The notes under the pieces are model-generated. The model saw nothing but the letters and a program-made list of their open reading frames with translations. It searched no databases and had not been told where the DNA came from. DNA of 64,000 nt from Chelonoidis abingdonii (Eukaryota > Chordata > Testudines > Testudinidae), in assembly GCF_003597395.2 (NCBI RefSeq), contig NC_133770.1, forward strand, positions 95,666,794 to 95,730,793, given 5' to 3'. Shown here piece after piece: positions 1 to 11,575 of this stretch (position 1 is the first letter of the stretch; each line of letters opens with the position of its first letter). The position numbers and the translations under genes were made by a program.

Positions 1-133
1 GGGGAGGAGTACAGAAACCGATTTAAAGAGCCCTTTATATCGATATAAAGGGCCTAGTAGTGTGGACGGGTACAGCGTTAAATCGGTTTAATGCTGCTAA
101 AATCAGTTTAAACGCGTAGTGTAGACCAGGCCA
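1..133. mobile_element. Edge of a palindromic MITE
   Basis: The window starts inside a short DNA repeat ending near the sequence gtagtgtagaccaggcc. It has repeated aaatcggttta-type motifs and a perfect 24-bp palindrome at 30-53 centred on atcgat. I recognise this layout from turtle repeats, where near-palindromic non-autonomous DNA transposons are common. The left end lies outside the window, so TSD and superfamily cannot be read. Confidence 0.6.
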
Positions 134-1074
134 AAGACTGAATTTACCTCTGATGCAGAGAGTCCAACTCCAAGAGCATTCTTTAAGGTTCTCTGTTAGC
201 TTGAGGGGAAGTGAGCAGCATACAAGGGTGCGACTGATGCATTGATGCTGTTGCAATAAAGGGGAATAAAATAGATCTTTGCTTCCTACCACTCAACCTC
301 TCCCTCACATATGTATAAAACTGAATACTTGGCAGGAAGTGTGTATAAGGGTAAATACTAGCAGAAATATCAACTGCTCAGTATTTTGTTATGCTCATCT
401 TCTACCGGAACATGTTGATGTGATCTCTCCTTGGTCACATAAAATAATAAAAAGATGATTTATGGGTCATTTGCTTTTTATATTTTTCAGAGTAGATACA
501 AAAACAAAAGGAGAAAATAATTTAATAAAATGCTCCCAGAAATGTCTGTGCTAAACTAATGACTCTGGAGCTGCCATGCTTCATTGTGTAAATAATCATG
601 TATGTGTTTTTAGTATGTGAATTACATAAATAGTATTTGGGAACTATCTAAAAAGGAGATTATTCACCCCAGAGACTGCAGCAGTTTGTGTGTCAGTGCA
701 TCTGCCATGCAGCCACATTCAATCTGTTCATTCAAAGTCTCACTTTTTTTTGTTGAAAGGGGAAAAAGTTACTAGTGTGAGAATTTTTATTGCCCTGAAA
801 ACGCAGTCTTAAGTATTAACCTAATACAATTTTAAGAACAGTGGACCAGAGAACATCACTGAACACCTTTTAACTTCTACAGGATTTGTAAGTATTTATA
901 TGAGCAGCTTTGGAAAAACTAGCATTTTGATTTACTTTTTGTTAAAATTTGAACATTTTCTAACCTCTGCATTTAAAAGCAACAATCACATGTACAGCAG
1001 CCTTTGGAAAAACTGTATGAGTATGATTACATTTCATTAATAATACTATATCCTTCCATAGTGCCTTTCATCAG
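134..1074. other. Intronic sequence, no feature recognised
   Basis: AT-rich unique-looking sequence. The 85-codon minus-strand open frame at 35-292 overlaps the MITE and has no recognisable domain. Nothing supports a gene. Confidence 0.5.
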
Positions 1075-1275
1075 AGGATTTAGCATCAGTGAAGCCCCAT
1101 CAGAGCCTTACAAGGTGGGTAAATATCAGAACATACACGTAGAAGAAGAGTAAACTGAGGCACAGAAAGGTGACAGGGTTTTCCAAGACTAAACTTAATG
1201 GCAGAGTTGGAAATAGAAGCCAGAAGTTCTGATGACTTGTATCTCGTTCAACCATTAAATAACACTGCCTTTCTA
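1075..1275 (-). repeat. MIR-type SINE remnant, antisense
   Basis: The stretch contains the antisense MIR signature 'aaactgaggcacagaaaggtg', followed by 'ggcagagttggaaatagaagcc' and 'agttctgatgacttgta'. This is the reverse complement of the tRNA-derived body of MIR-like SINEs shared by amniotes. It is diverged, so edges are approximate. Confidence 0.7.
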
Positions 1276-3366
1276 GAACAGCTCAAACTACTCTACAAAT
1301 CTATCTGCCTTCCCCCAACAAAATTAAGCTGAATAGAAAATAATGTAATTCACTGCTTATTACTTGCTTGCTTTCTTAAATTGGCAATATTGAAGGAAAA
1401 GTTTTGCATTGACAATATGAATAAAAAATGGTCACACAGGGCAATACCTAATTACCTAATAAGCAAATGTGCTCTGTTTTTCAGACTAACCCCAGCATAG
1501 CAACATTTATGTGTATGCTTGCACACATACACACACACGTATATACACACGTGTGGCATACACACATGAATGCAACACATTGCATATAGATATAATGAGT
1601 GTTGCACTGTGCACTCACATAGTAGTCTCTATTTTATATTGCTTGTTGTATCCAGTGTTTTAATGGAAGTTCCAGCCAGGCTAGATGGGCTGTAGAAACA
1701 TCAGGAGGAAAAACTTCAGACTCTCCACTTTGGAAACCAAGAGAAATGGAAGGGCACTGTCTTGATGTAACAAATCAACAACAAAGACATCTGTGAAAGG
1801 AAAAATTTAACAACCTATTTTGATTTCACAGAATTTCAAATGTAAATTATAAAAATAATGAATGACAAGCTGTGAAGACCCATAGGAGATTCTGAAGCTC
1901 TGAAAGTGACAACCTATGTAATACCAGTAAATAACGCACCTCGACCCCGACATACCCTTAGCAAAAAAAAGAAAAAACAAAGAAAAATGTCCTATTCCCA
2001 TTGTTTTAGGGAAAGAGCAAGTAACTTTCCACCTTCCATTTTGCCTTGCAAATACAATTGCTGACAGATCAGATATAACTATACTCCATTTTTATTCACA
2101 ACTAGAGTTTTTACAACATAGTTTTCTACCTGCTTCAAAACATTTCAAGTGACTACTAAAACTGTTCTGTCTCTTAAGACTAGTAGGAAGGACCAGCTGT
2201 TGGAAAGCACTCACTGAACCTCCTCTCCAACAAACATGTCTCACCATTCAGCCCACGCACCAAGCCCAACTGGCTCATTTCGTCCAGGGTATCCCATCTG
2301 CTCAGAATTTCCTTCCATTTAATGAGTCTTCCTCTAATTGATCTTCCGAATGCTTTTCACTTCTCTCTTAATCATCCACATATTAAACATGCAATCAACA
2401 CTGCAGCATCACCATGCCTGCCATCACAGAGGCAAACCCCACCCTGCAATTCACTCCTCTTAAATCAAGCTCTCTCTCAAAGCATAAAGAATGGGGCTCT
2501 TTAGAAGATGCACACTGTATTCACAGCCATAGGCATTGCCTGTCAGCTGTGTCATGTGACTATATGCCAATATGAGTTCTCTCAGAGAGAATTTTTATTT
2601 TAATTCAGATGATAACGGTTCTGTTGGCAAAGCAGCAAGAAGCCTATTACAACCACCCTGCCTTCAGTTCTTTGCTGTTCCTGACTGCTAACGCAGGCAT
2701 CAAAAATTAAAAGAGCACTTGCAGGGATCTAATTTAATATCATCTGTTTTCTAGGAAGATTTTACTCACCACTCTGTGGGTGTTTTGTTGCTACTTTTTT
2801 AATCTTTTCCTATGTACATAGTAGTGTATACATGCTAGAACAGTTCTCTGTCTGGGAGGCACTGTAAAATCAAGTCTTGTTAACCAATACATTTCACCTA
2901 AGCACTATATCAAAGATCTCTCAACTCAGAAGGAAAAATACCAACCTCCTAAGGTTGATTTCAATTGACTTTTTTAAAAGAATAGTACTCTCTAGATTTT
3001 CCATAAAAGTGCTAGATATGCAAGACCCAATCAAGAGACCAAGCACCCCAATTTTACCTGGAAAGTCTTGGTTCTCCAAATGATGCCACAGTGTCCCTGG
3101 AATTTCCACTGGGAAACCTTCATCAATCAGTGTATCTGTGAATTTTATAACTACAAAATGTATATTCAAGACACATTTGCTGCACCACTTTGAAAGGTAT
3201 TGTACATCCTTTTCACTCTCATCAGGTGGCAAGTGTTTATTTCACGATTGTTCAAAGCAAAAGCTTGTCATAAATGAGCCAGGCAATGACACTGTAACAT
3301 AGATCTGATGGCTCAATGACCTGAGCCTAGTCAGTCAAAACCCTCTTTCTGGTACTTCAGAGAGAT
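1276..3366. other. Intronic sequence with a CA-rich patch
   Basis: No gene or clear transposon was recognised. A degenerate CA/TG-rich microsatellite lies at about 1508-1590. A minus-strand frame at 2921-3232 is open for 103 codons but has no recognised homology and no convincing acceptor, so it is not called. Confidence 0.5.
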
Positions 3367-3374
3367 AACAGAGG

Positions 3375-3585
3375 CAGGGCCGGCTCCAGGCACCAGCTTA
3401 TCAAGCAGGTGCTTGGGGTGGCAACTCTGGAGCGGGGCGGCACTTTCAGGTTTCGGTGGCAATTCGGTGGAAAGTCCCTCACTCCCGCTCGGAGCGAAGG
3501 ACCTCCCGCTGAATTGCCGCAGATCGCGACTTTTTTTTTTTTTTTTTGGTTGCTTGGGGCAGCAAAACCCCTGGATCCAGCCCTG
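3375..3585. mobile_element. hAT-type MITE with perfect 8-bp TSD
   Basis: A 211-bp element bounded by cagggccggctcc at the left and ggatccagccctg at the right, which form a near-perfect terminal inverted repeat of about 13 bp. It is flanked by identical 8-bp direct repeats, aacagagg, at 3367-3374 and 3586-3593. An 8-bp TSD is the hAT signature. It carries a T(18) run in the second half and no coding capacity. It belongs to the same broad family as the elements at 32396-32697 and 34082-34327. The 101-codon open frame across it is spurious. Confidence 0.92.
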
Positions 3586-3593
3586 AACAGAGG

Positions 3594-4764
3594 AGAGAGA
3601 AGATGGACACCTGGCAGTTACTCTGGCCCTTTGAGATCACCTATACAGTCACCAGAAACCATAGGGAGGAGGAAAGTCACAGAGAGAGAGACAGAACTCA
3701 TCTGTTTTTTTTAAACTATTCTTAGCTCTAAGTAGAGCCTTTGCAATTCAGATGCAGCAAATCAATGAAAGCAACTAGAATGCAGAGACTTTGAGTATAC
3801 TGTTACCCTAAAAAGCAACATTATGGAACTGTACCGACCTATGATTGTGAAAATGCAGCTATCTGAATACCAAAGCATTTTACCAAAGTCAGCAGGCATA
3901 ATGATCTTAGTGAAACAGACACAAAAAGGTCAAAACCACACAGAATCTGTGGCCAAAGTGGGAGCAGATCCAGGTTCGCTTCCTCCAGGTTCAGTTCCCT
4001 GTAGACTGGAACCCAAGCGTATTTACAGCACTTAGTCAGTATCTTTTTATCTGTTATATTTCCACTTTACAGTGTGTAGGGCTGCTTTAAATCCATCAGT
4101 CCCTTCATTTATAAACATCTCAGAATTGGTAGAAAAATGATTTTGAAGAGGTTTCAGTCTTCCTTAACTGCTCAGGGGGATATTCTCAAAGCCATATGCA
4201 GGGAGTATGCCACGTGACTCCCATTCATGTTAAAATTAGAGACACCAGAATAAACCCCATATGCTGCTTTGAAAATGTACCTTGGTGTGTCCACAGAAAA
4301 TTTCTGCAGCTTAATGGAACCTGCACATTTTCTTCTACCTGTTTTCTTTCTCCAGTCCATGAATATATTTTTAGCAGCTCTTAATTTTCTCCCCGGTAAT
4401 ACTTTGCACTGTTTTGAAATATGATGTGCTGCTGCTCTGACTCCTGAGCAGCCCTGTTATTCTAACTGTCAGTTTAATAGGTACAGTATTTGCTTTTAAA
4501 ATACCCCTCTCTGAACCAGTAACAACTGGTTGATTCTGTCGCCGTCACTGATCCGAGCTAGTCCCCAGGGTCTGCTACTGCAGTCCTAACTCGCCCGAGT
4601 AGTCCCACCTACTCAGGTCAGGTATGTTCACAGTCTGCAGGCATCAGCCTTCAAAATGCATTAACAGAGTGTGGTTCAGCTAGATTGAGTCCCTGCCTCC
4701 CTTTGCATTTGCAATACCTTATTTGCACTCACCATCAGGTTATCAAGAGATGGAAGCACTCAGA
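3594..4764. other. Intronic sequence, no feature recognised
   Basis: Mixed-composition sequence with short overlapping open frames on both strands, none with a recognisable domain or splice context. Confidence 0.5.
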
Positions 4765-4870
4765 TTTCAAGGCCCCAATCCTGCAACCAAAACTCATGCC
4801 CACATTGAGTCCCACTGATAACAATGGGGTTATTTCTGGCATTTGCAGGATCAAGTTTTGAGATTGGGGT
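4765..4870. repeat. Old palindromic amniote-type repeat
   Basis: The segment runs from 'aaggccccaatcctgcaa' to 'tttgcaggatcaagtttt', and the two arms are roughly inverted (ctgcaa.. / ..ttgcag). The centre has 'cccactgataacaatgggg', a decayed form of the 'cattgacttcaatggg' core common in sauropsid palindromic repeats. Related copies occur at 14060-14130, 57640-57700 and 60545-60665. Confidence 0.55.
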
Positions 4871-5324
4871 AGTTGTGAGTGTAACTGACCCCAGCATGTC
4901 TTGGTGGTAACAGAAAGCATTGCATATACTGCACTTAAATACACACGTGTGTAAATACTCATAAATATTAGATTTGTCATGTACAACTATAATCTTCAGT
5001 CATTTAAAAATATAAAAAAACATTTTAACTTAATTTTTCATTTGACAGCTTAAGTTCTCTAATCTTTCCTGCTTGTGGCTGCTATGTATGAAAGATAATG
5101 TACTGAAAGATTATATGACTGCCAACTCATAGCTTTCTCCTCGTCCTCCTCTCTGCTCTCCAAATCCCAACATATTATCACTTTGCCAGTTTATAACAAA
5201 AATCTGCCTGAATCTGCATCTATAAACTTCATTACTTTTAAATGATATGTAAATAAAGGGGGAAAAACAGTATGTATGCTGAAGGTGTTGCCTCCATGAA
5301 TCAAGGCCTTGCCTACCAATGGAT

Positions 5325-5645
5325 GTGTGCTGTCAGACTAAGTACAATGAACTTGTTAGCCCTCTGAAGGAGGATAGTCTTGTGGACAAGTGATATGGGT
5401 TCAGTTCCCAGCTCAGTCCTCTGACTTTCCATGTGACCTTCAGCAAGTCACTCGATTTTTCTTTGCCTCAGTTCCCCATCTGTAAAGTGGGGATAATGAT
5501 ACTTCTTTTCTGCCACTCTTTGTCTGTCTTGTCTACTTAGATTATAATCTGTCGGGGTCAAGACTTCTCTCTTAATATATATGTTTGTACAATGCCTAGC
5601 GGAATGGGGTCATAATGTCAATTGGGGCCACTAGGCAACACTGTG
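5325..5645 (+). repeat. MIR-type tRNA-derived SINE
   Basis: A near-complete copy. A tRNA-like 5' part has an A-box-like region and the B box ggttcagttcc. The MIR core follows with 'gtgaccttcagcaagtcac', 'cctcagttccccatctgtaa' and 'tggggataatga'. The 3' part has 'ttagattataatctg' and 'gtacaatgcctagcggaatggggt', the L2-like tail of this class. It is a retrotransposed sequence, not an active tRNA gene. Confidence 0.85.
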
Positions 5646-5727
5646 CTACAACTAAATAACAGCAGCAGCTTGGGCTGGAAACACAAAAGGCAAACTACAA
5701 TAGAAAGCATTAAAAACATTTACCAAC

Positions 5728-6847
5728 TGTGACAGTCTGTACCCCTAGGTTTAGCCCTTTTATAGGACTATGATAAATTTCATAAAAATAATACCTTGTG
5801 AGGTGTCATTTGAAAACTCAAAATTTGCTGATCAGTATTGCCCTGGTAAAATATGTGTGGAAACACTGGATGTAAAAATATGAGATTATACTGTGTTAGA
5901 TTACTAAAATATTTTCCAAGCCTGGGGAGCAGTCACAAACCAGTTCCCCAGAGATAAAAAGCTAGTCGATGCCTCAGCCAGGTGTCACCAAAATCAAATG
6001 GACCATTACCTAGTCAAAAGGCCATTCTTTGGGAGGAAAAAGGGTGTGGGCAAAAAAATCAACATCTTGATAAAGAAAGAGCTGTGTAGGGTTCCCATCC
6101 ACACAGACTTTTTGTCTCCTGAACCTCAGCTGGAGATGATTCTTGAAGAAGAGAAAGAACTGTAAGAAAGAAGAGCAGGTGCCCCAAAATATCTTTCCTT
6201 GTCTCTCTATCCACAGCATCAACATCTGAAGAACAAAGAAGCAGAACTGGACTGGGGGAGGAATCCTGACTGAAAGAAATTCAGCCAGTAAGACTGGGGA
6301 AACGTGGTGAGAGACACTTTGCTTTGAATTCACTCTAGCTTGTTAAGTAGGCATTTGTTGTGTTTTACTTTCATTTTTCTTGTAACCAATTTTGACTTTT
6401 ATGCCTCATTACTTGTAGTCACTTAAAATATCTCTTTTATAGTCAATAAACTTGTTTTATTGTTTTATCTAAACCAATGTGTTTGGATTGAAGTGTTTGG
6501 GAAACTCCATTTGGGAGAACAGGATTTGTGCATATCATTTTTTATTAATAAAATGACAGACTTTATATGAGTTTGTATTGTCCAGGAGAGACCTAGGAAG
6601 GACAGGATGTACATTTCAGGGGAAGTCCAAGGCTGGGAATTTGCTGATGTTACTCTGCAGTGTAATTCATGGAGTACTATAGCACTCATACAATATAGTT
6701 GGGAGTAACTTACCTGCTGGAGGCTGTGTCTGAGCAGACCAGGAGTGGTAGCTCTCACAGCAAAGCAGTGCAAGAGGCACCCTCTGTTGGAGAACTGAGA
6801 GCACACAGCTATTCGTTGGTCCAGATTATATCCTGGATAATTTCACA
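5728..6847 (+). mobile_element. Solo LTR, copy 1 of a 1.1-kb family
   Basis: A 1,120-bp block starting TGTGACAGTC and ending TTTCACA, so it has the TG...CA ends and short inverted termini of an LTR. It aligns over its whole length with 26795-27897. A polyadenylation signal AATAAA is at 6445-6450, followed by a T-rich tract, consistent with plus-strand sense. No gag or pol sequence adjoins it, so it is a solo LTR left by recombination. The flanks ccaac (5723-5727) and ccaat (6848-6852) could be a 5-bp TSD with one change. Whether the family is Gypsy or endogenous retrovirus cannot be decided from the LTR. Confidence 0.8.
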
Positions 6848-7149
6848 CCAATCTTTACCATACATGTGCTATATAAGTTTCCTCTTCTAAGTGTAAGTGA
6901 AAACTGATCTCAGATATCACCATACAGTAACTTGGGACATGCTGATATTCTAATGGTGACTACTGTATCAGAGGGAGAATCTTCTCCAGAGTCTGACCTG
7001 CAATTTTTGGACAGAACTTCTCTTGTTGTTGGAAAATGCTGATTTGTCAAAACAAACTCTTTGTGAAAATGTATCAGTTTTGACAAAACCTTCATTAGGA
7101 AGGTTTCTTAGGTCCTTGATGGAAGTTCTCATCAAAACCAGACAAAACC

Positions 7150-7265
7150 CCAGAACAGGCCAGTAGTAAGGGCGTGCACTGGATCAGGCAGAGCAAGCCC
7201 TGGAACCTGGGTCTTCCATGTGAATGCCCTAACCACTGGGATATTCTGGAGTGGAGGTCTTACTC
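7150..7265 (-). repeat. tRNA-derived SINE fragment, antisense
   Basis: Read on the minus strand, it has 'agtggttagggcattcacatgg' followed by 'gacccaggttccagggc', a tRNA A-box/B-box-like arrangement typical of the 5' part of MIR-like SINEs. No tail is seen and it is too diverged to be a tRNA gene. Confidence 0.5.
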
Positions 7266-7326
7266 TCTTCCCTCCCCTCATCATATGAGGAATGAAAAAT
7301 TCTGAAACCTCAACATTTTTCACAAC

Positions 7327-9329
7327 CTATAATTCTTGTTTTCTGGCCAGCTCTACTCTTTTTATCTTCTTTAACATTTGACAAATGACATGATACTGGT
7401 TCATTGTATTTTTTTCTGCCTCACACTTGGTTTTAAATAAACATTGATTATTCATGTATATTTCATATTGGACAATGAAAAAAGTAGCTTGTAAATGTGT
7501 CAATACCCAAAAGAGGAAGCCACTTCTAAGCATAGCCAGCATGCAAATTATACAATTAACTCAGCAAAAATTAATTTAAACTACTGCCAGTCCGCCATTT
7601 GAATTTGGTGATTGTATGTCCTCAGGATGGTGGTATAGCAGAAAACTAATGAGAAAGTTTTGGCTATCATCAAATTAACAACAGATATTGAAGCGTTACT
7701 ATAGTACTAAAATCAAGAAGCATAGAGAAGGAAATTAGAATCATCAAATTCTTTCACATGGTAATAACTAAAGCAAATTGAGCAGCTACAAAACATTCTA
7801 TTTTTCTTTATAACTTAAAGACAACAAGGCAAAGAAAAACATACTAGTGCAAAAAAGTTTTATATAGAGATTTTCATTTTTAAAAATACAGTACACTACT
7901 CCCAACAGTTTTTCTATAGCTGGTACCCATTCACATTGTGCATGCGTGCATGTGTCTGAGGTTTATCCACTAGCTCAATGGCAAAATTCTTGTCCTCAAA
8001 GAAACATAGTCTGCTAGTACAGTGCCTGTGGAGTTGGGCAGGAAAAACAGAATGCCCAATTTGATTTCTTCATTATTAAAGGGTATGGTTTTTATTAGTA
8101 CTTGTAAGGGACACTTTGCTTGGTCAAGTGTCCAGGTTCATATTTAGAAAGAGGAAATTGTAATGTTTTGCTTGATTTTTATTTTTTTTGGTCTTTTAAC
8201 TTAAATAATGGTCTTCAGTTTCCTTTCAGTAATGAAAATACATAGCTACAAGCAGTCCCAGTTGTTCAGAACCCAGGGACTGTGGCCGTTACTACAGCCT
8301 GCGGGGTTTGTTTTGCCTTCTATCTCTAGTGGCCATTGAGCAGTGTAGCAAATAGACTGAATGAGATTACCTATTGGGTGGTGGTGGAAAGAATCAATTT
8401 GGTGGGGATAGCTGGATTATGGGGCTTGGCCCTCCTCAGCAGAAAAAGTGAGGAAAAAGCCACAGGTTGTGAGAAAAGTCCTATCATTCCTCCCTGCCCC
8501 CCTGCTGCCTGGATGAGCAGTAGCAGCAAATGGGCCTCTCTCAGCCCCTCAAGATGACAGCCACAGACAGGTATAAGTTTGTTGGGGGAAAGGGGTCATG
8601 ATGGGGAGAAAGGATAAAGGGAGCTGGAACATAAAAGCATCTGAATTTCTGAGTTTGTTCGTTTTGAATCCCACTTTTGAAGTTCCTCAATCACTAGTTT
8701 ATGTGTATTTTTTATAAAATCACAAAATGGAGTTTAATAGGGAGGAGGAGTTATGAGTCTGAGCATTCAGATTAAAAGTAACCTAAAATCCACCTGCATG
8801 GGCGCACAGCTGTTTGGCAGTTTCCATACGCTGGCTTAGGTGGAGAAGAATCCTTGGAAAAGAATCTTAAAATGTTGGCAATTATGAAATTGCCCTCTTT
8901 ACTTCTGTGTTTGCAAAAATAATGATGTTCCAGAACCCCATTTGGTGTTTTTCAGACACTCTTCTCACTGTGAAGTAGGCTATACTAAAATAAGTTTTAG
9001 ATGGTTATTAATATGCTCACACTGAATAGGGATAAACTGGCTTTCCAATTTCCCTAGGACATTTGGTCAAGAACAACAGGACAAACACTTATTCGTATAA
9101 AACATGCCAGTGGGTCTTGAATATCCATATAGAGTAGGCATAATCTTGGTTTAAAAGGCCTTACCATAAGGACCCATATTAACAGAAGGGCAAAGGAAGG
9201 AGTGCTGAGTTCGTCTTGTTGGGACATGAAGATTAAAGCACTAAGGGGACAGCTCCAAGTGGCGCTGAAGGTGTGATTTCCAGCTCGTGTCAGACAAACT
9301 TGCACTAGCTCTCCTGGAGCTCTCGCAGA
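7327..9329. other. Intronic sequence, no feature recognised
   Basis: About 2 kb with no clear repeat or exon. Open frames at 7327-7542, 8336-8557 and 9054-9305 are short and unrelated to any domain I recognise. Confidence 0.45.
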
Positions 9330-9585
9330 GCTGGTGCACTAAAAATAGCAGGGTGACCATGGTAACACAGGCCGTGGTGAGTGGTAGCACTGGCTAGTCA
9401 CCCAGAGTACAAACACAACGAACCCTACTGGTATGTACTCATGGTGGTTAGCCCATGCTACTGTGGCTACACTACTACACTAGCTCAATGAGAGGTAGTC
9501 TGAGTATGTCTATGCATGCTGGCAATCACAGCCCTAAGTCCCAGTGTGGATGTAGCCTAAGATACACCTCCAGAGTGAATCATGT
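9330..9585. repeat. Probable MITE remnant
   Basis: It contains 'ggtgcactaaaaatagc' at the left and 'agtgtggatgtagcctaag' at the right, with several tagc/gcta inverted motifs between. The 'gtggatgtagcc' end resembles the 'tctacac' ends of turtle palindromic MITEs. No TSD was found. Confidence 0.45.
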
Positions 9586-9842
9586 CATAACGCAGTTCAA
9601 ACCATGTGTGGAAGCTATTTCACTAGACACTTGTGACCCAGGGACCTCTTGATGCCAACTGGCAGCAGGAATAAGGGATGTATATGGGTTACACGAATCC
9701 CCTGGGTCTGGTATCTACATTCTAGTTCACCCAGAGGGGTCAAGTGAGGTCTGTAATAAATCTGTGTCACATTGGTCATCAATCTCACTGCAAAACACAC
9801 GTACATTTCATGTTAGAAGTTATGTCTGCACTCTGAAAATTA

Positions 9843-10545
9843 TGTTATTCAGGTCTGTGTCTAGGGCCTCGTCACCAACAAAGGTGAAGAGGAGGCTCTC
9901 TTTCAGTCAAGAAATATTTATATGTCTGTTTACGTGTAAATTAAGTATTATATGGTTCACAATGGGCCTCCACTCATAAATCTGAACCAAATGCTAATGA
10001 AGGATTGTGAAATCTTCAAAGAGAGAAAGTTAACAGGAGGAGGTGAACAGCAGGAGTTATCCTGTTTAGGGGTTATACAATGAACTTTGGAAACTATAAC
10101 GGATACATATGACCCACTAGGCAGTCCTTCAGTCTGTGAGGACAAGACGTCAGTGGGCTTGATCTTATGAGAAGAGGGATCTCAACCAAACAGGTTGAAA
10201 ATGATGGGGAAAGAACTTGGGATAAGCCCTCTTGTAAGAGATAGAGGAATACCTCATTAATTAAGTTTAGTCTCTAGCAAGTGAGTTATAATCTTGTTTT
10301 ATCTGTAACCATTTGTTTCCAATATTCATACTCACTATCACTTGAATCTCTGTTCTTTGATGATAAACTTTTTTTTGTCTTCACTATAAATATATATAAG
10401 TCCAAATTGCAATGTACTGTTTCTTTGGGAATAGCAGGCCTGGTAATTATGTGTTTAGTGGACAAGGGGCTGAACACTACAGGGAACACTCAGAGGACTC
10501 AGGGGTCGCTGTGCCCCTATTGCTAACCTGTATATATATAGATAT

Positions 10546-10582
<37 letters not shown>

Positions 10583-10740
10583 CCTTTCGAGGCCTGGAAG
10601 ACAGTTCTTGTGTTGCTAGAGGCGGGTGGTTTCAGGGAGCTGATCCATAGCAAGCACAAGACAACTACAAGATTTCTTCATGCTATGGGCAGATGGTGGT
10701 GAAATGCCTCATAATACTGGGTACCCTGCGAAGTGTCACA
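9843..10740 (+). mobile_element. Probable LTR remnant
   Basis: An 0.9-kb block starting about tgttattcaggtctg and ending aagtgtcaca, so TG...CA ends are possible. Its composition resembles the other LTRs in this window, and the 3' part ('gctgaacactacagg', 'ggcctggaagacag', 'ccctgcgaagtgtcaca') is of a kind I associate with turtle LTRs. No matching TSD is seen, so both edges are approximate. It includes the microsatellite at 10550-10578. Confidence 0.5.
10550..10578. repeat. (AG)n microsatellite
   Basis: A pure 29-bp AG/GA run, preceded by a short TATATA/GATATA tract at 10531-10549. Confidence 0.95.
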
Positions 10741-11007
10741 ACACTTCAGTTCCCTCCAGTAGTAGCCTACGAGCCTAACATTCTTGATGCAAGTAGAGAC
10801 CTTGAGCATTTCAGTTTTCATAGTCATGTTTTTTACTGTCCTTAACTGAGGCAAGCAAGTTCTTTAATCAGAGATTCTGGTTTCTATTCCAGTGATATTA
10901 ACAACGGGATTGGTATTCATTTCTGTAGTGCCACTGGGCTCCAAGGAAATTCGCCCATGTGACCTAAAATTATTTGTCCAATGCAGCAGTCACGACTTCC
11001 ACAATGT

Positions 11008-11575
11008 TACATTGCCCCTTTAAGTACACTGCCCACACTCTAAGTACACTGCCTTTTTAAGTAGATCAGGAAGTTGAGACAGCAGCTGCTGCTTGCAAGC
11101 TCCCTCTGTCCTGAGCCCTGTCGTGTTCTCCCACCTTCCCTCCAGTCTATGGAGATAGGGTACGTGGGTGGTAGAAGCAGGGGGGAGGGAGACACCCTGA
11201 TATTAGCCCCCCTCTTCCCTCTCCCCTGAAGGCTCCCAGGAGTAGCTCCAAGGCAGAGGGCAGGAGCAGCACATGGCAGTGAGGGGAGGGACAGCTGAAC
11301 TGCCAGCAACTGATAGCCTGCTGGGCGGCTGCCACACAGGGAACTTAGGGGAGCGGGGAGCTGATAGGAGGTTGCCAGTCCACACTGGTTCCAAACCTCA
11401 CCAGCCAGCTGCAAGGGGCTGCTCTTCCTGCAAGCAGTGGATAAAGCAGGCAGCTGCCAAACAACTTTATAAGGGAGTATTGTGCAACTTTAAATGAGCA
11501 ACGTAACAACAAAACAATGTTAACCGGGACAACTTTAAGTGAGGAGTTACTGTACTGTCTTTCTGAGGGTGCAGG
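11008..11575 (-). mobile_element. Non-autonomous DNA transposon
   Basis: On the minus strand it begins 'agtacagtaactcctcact' and continues 'taaagttgt', a terminus I recognise from a common turtle DNA-transposon family. The interior is GC-rich. Repeated 'taagtacactgcc' motifs occur near the left end at 11020-11060. The 124-codon minus-strand frame inside it (11040-11414) has no transposase motif and is read as spurious. Superfamily and TSD are not resolved. Confidence 0.6.

Noticed and set aside
2921..3232. 103-codon minus-strand open frame with an internal CAG|GTAAAA donor-like site
   Set aside because: No recognised homology; candidate acceptors (ggtgcag, ttcacag) lack a proper pyrimidine tract; AT-rich intron can hold such frames by chance.
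5390..5420. A/B-box-like sequences here and at 7210, 25910, 46621, 48440 and 52430 as tRNA genes
   Set aside because: They sit in MIR-like SINE bodies and no cloverleaf with a proper acceptor stem can be drawn.
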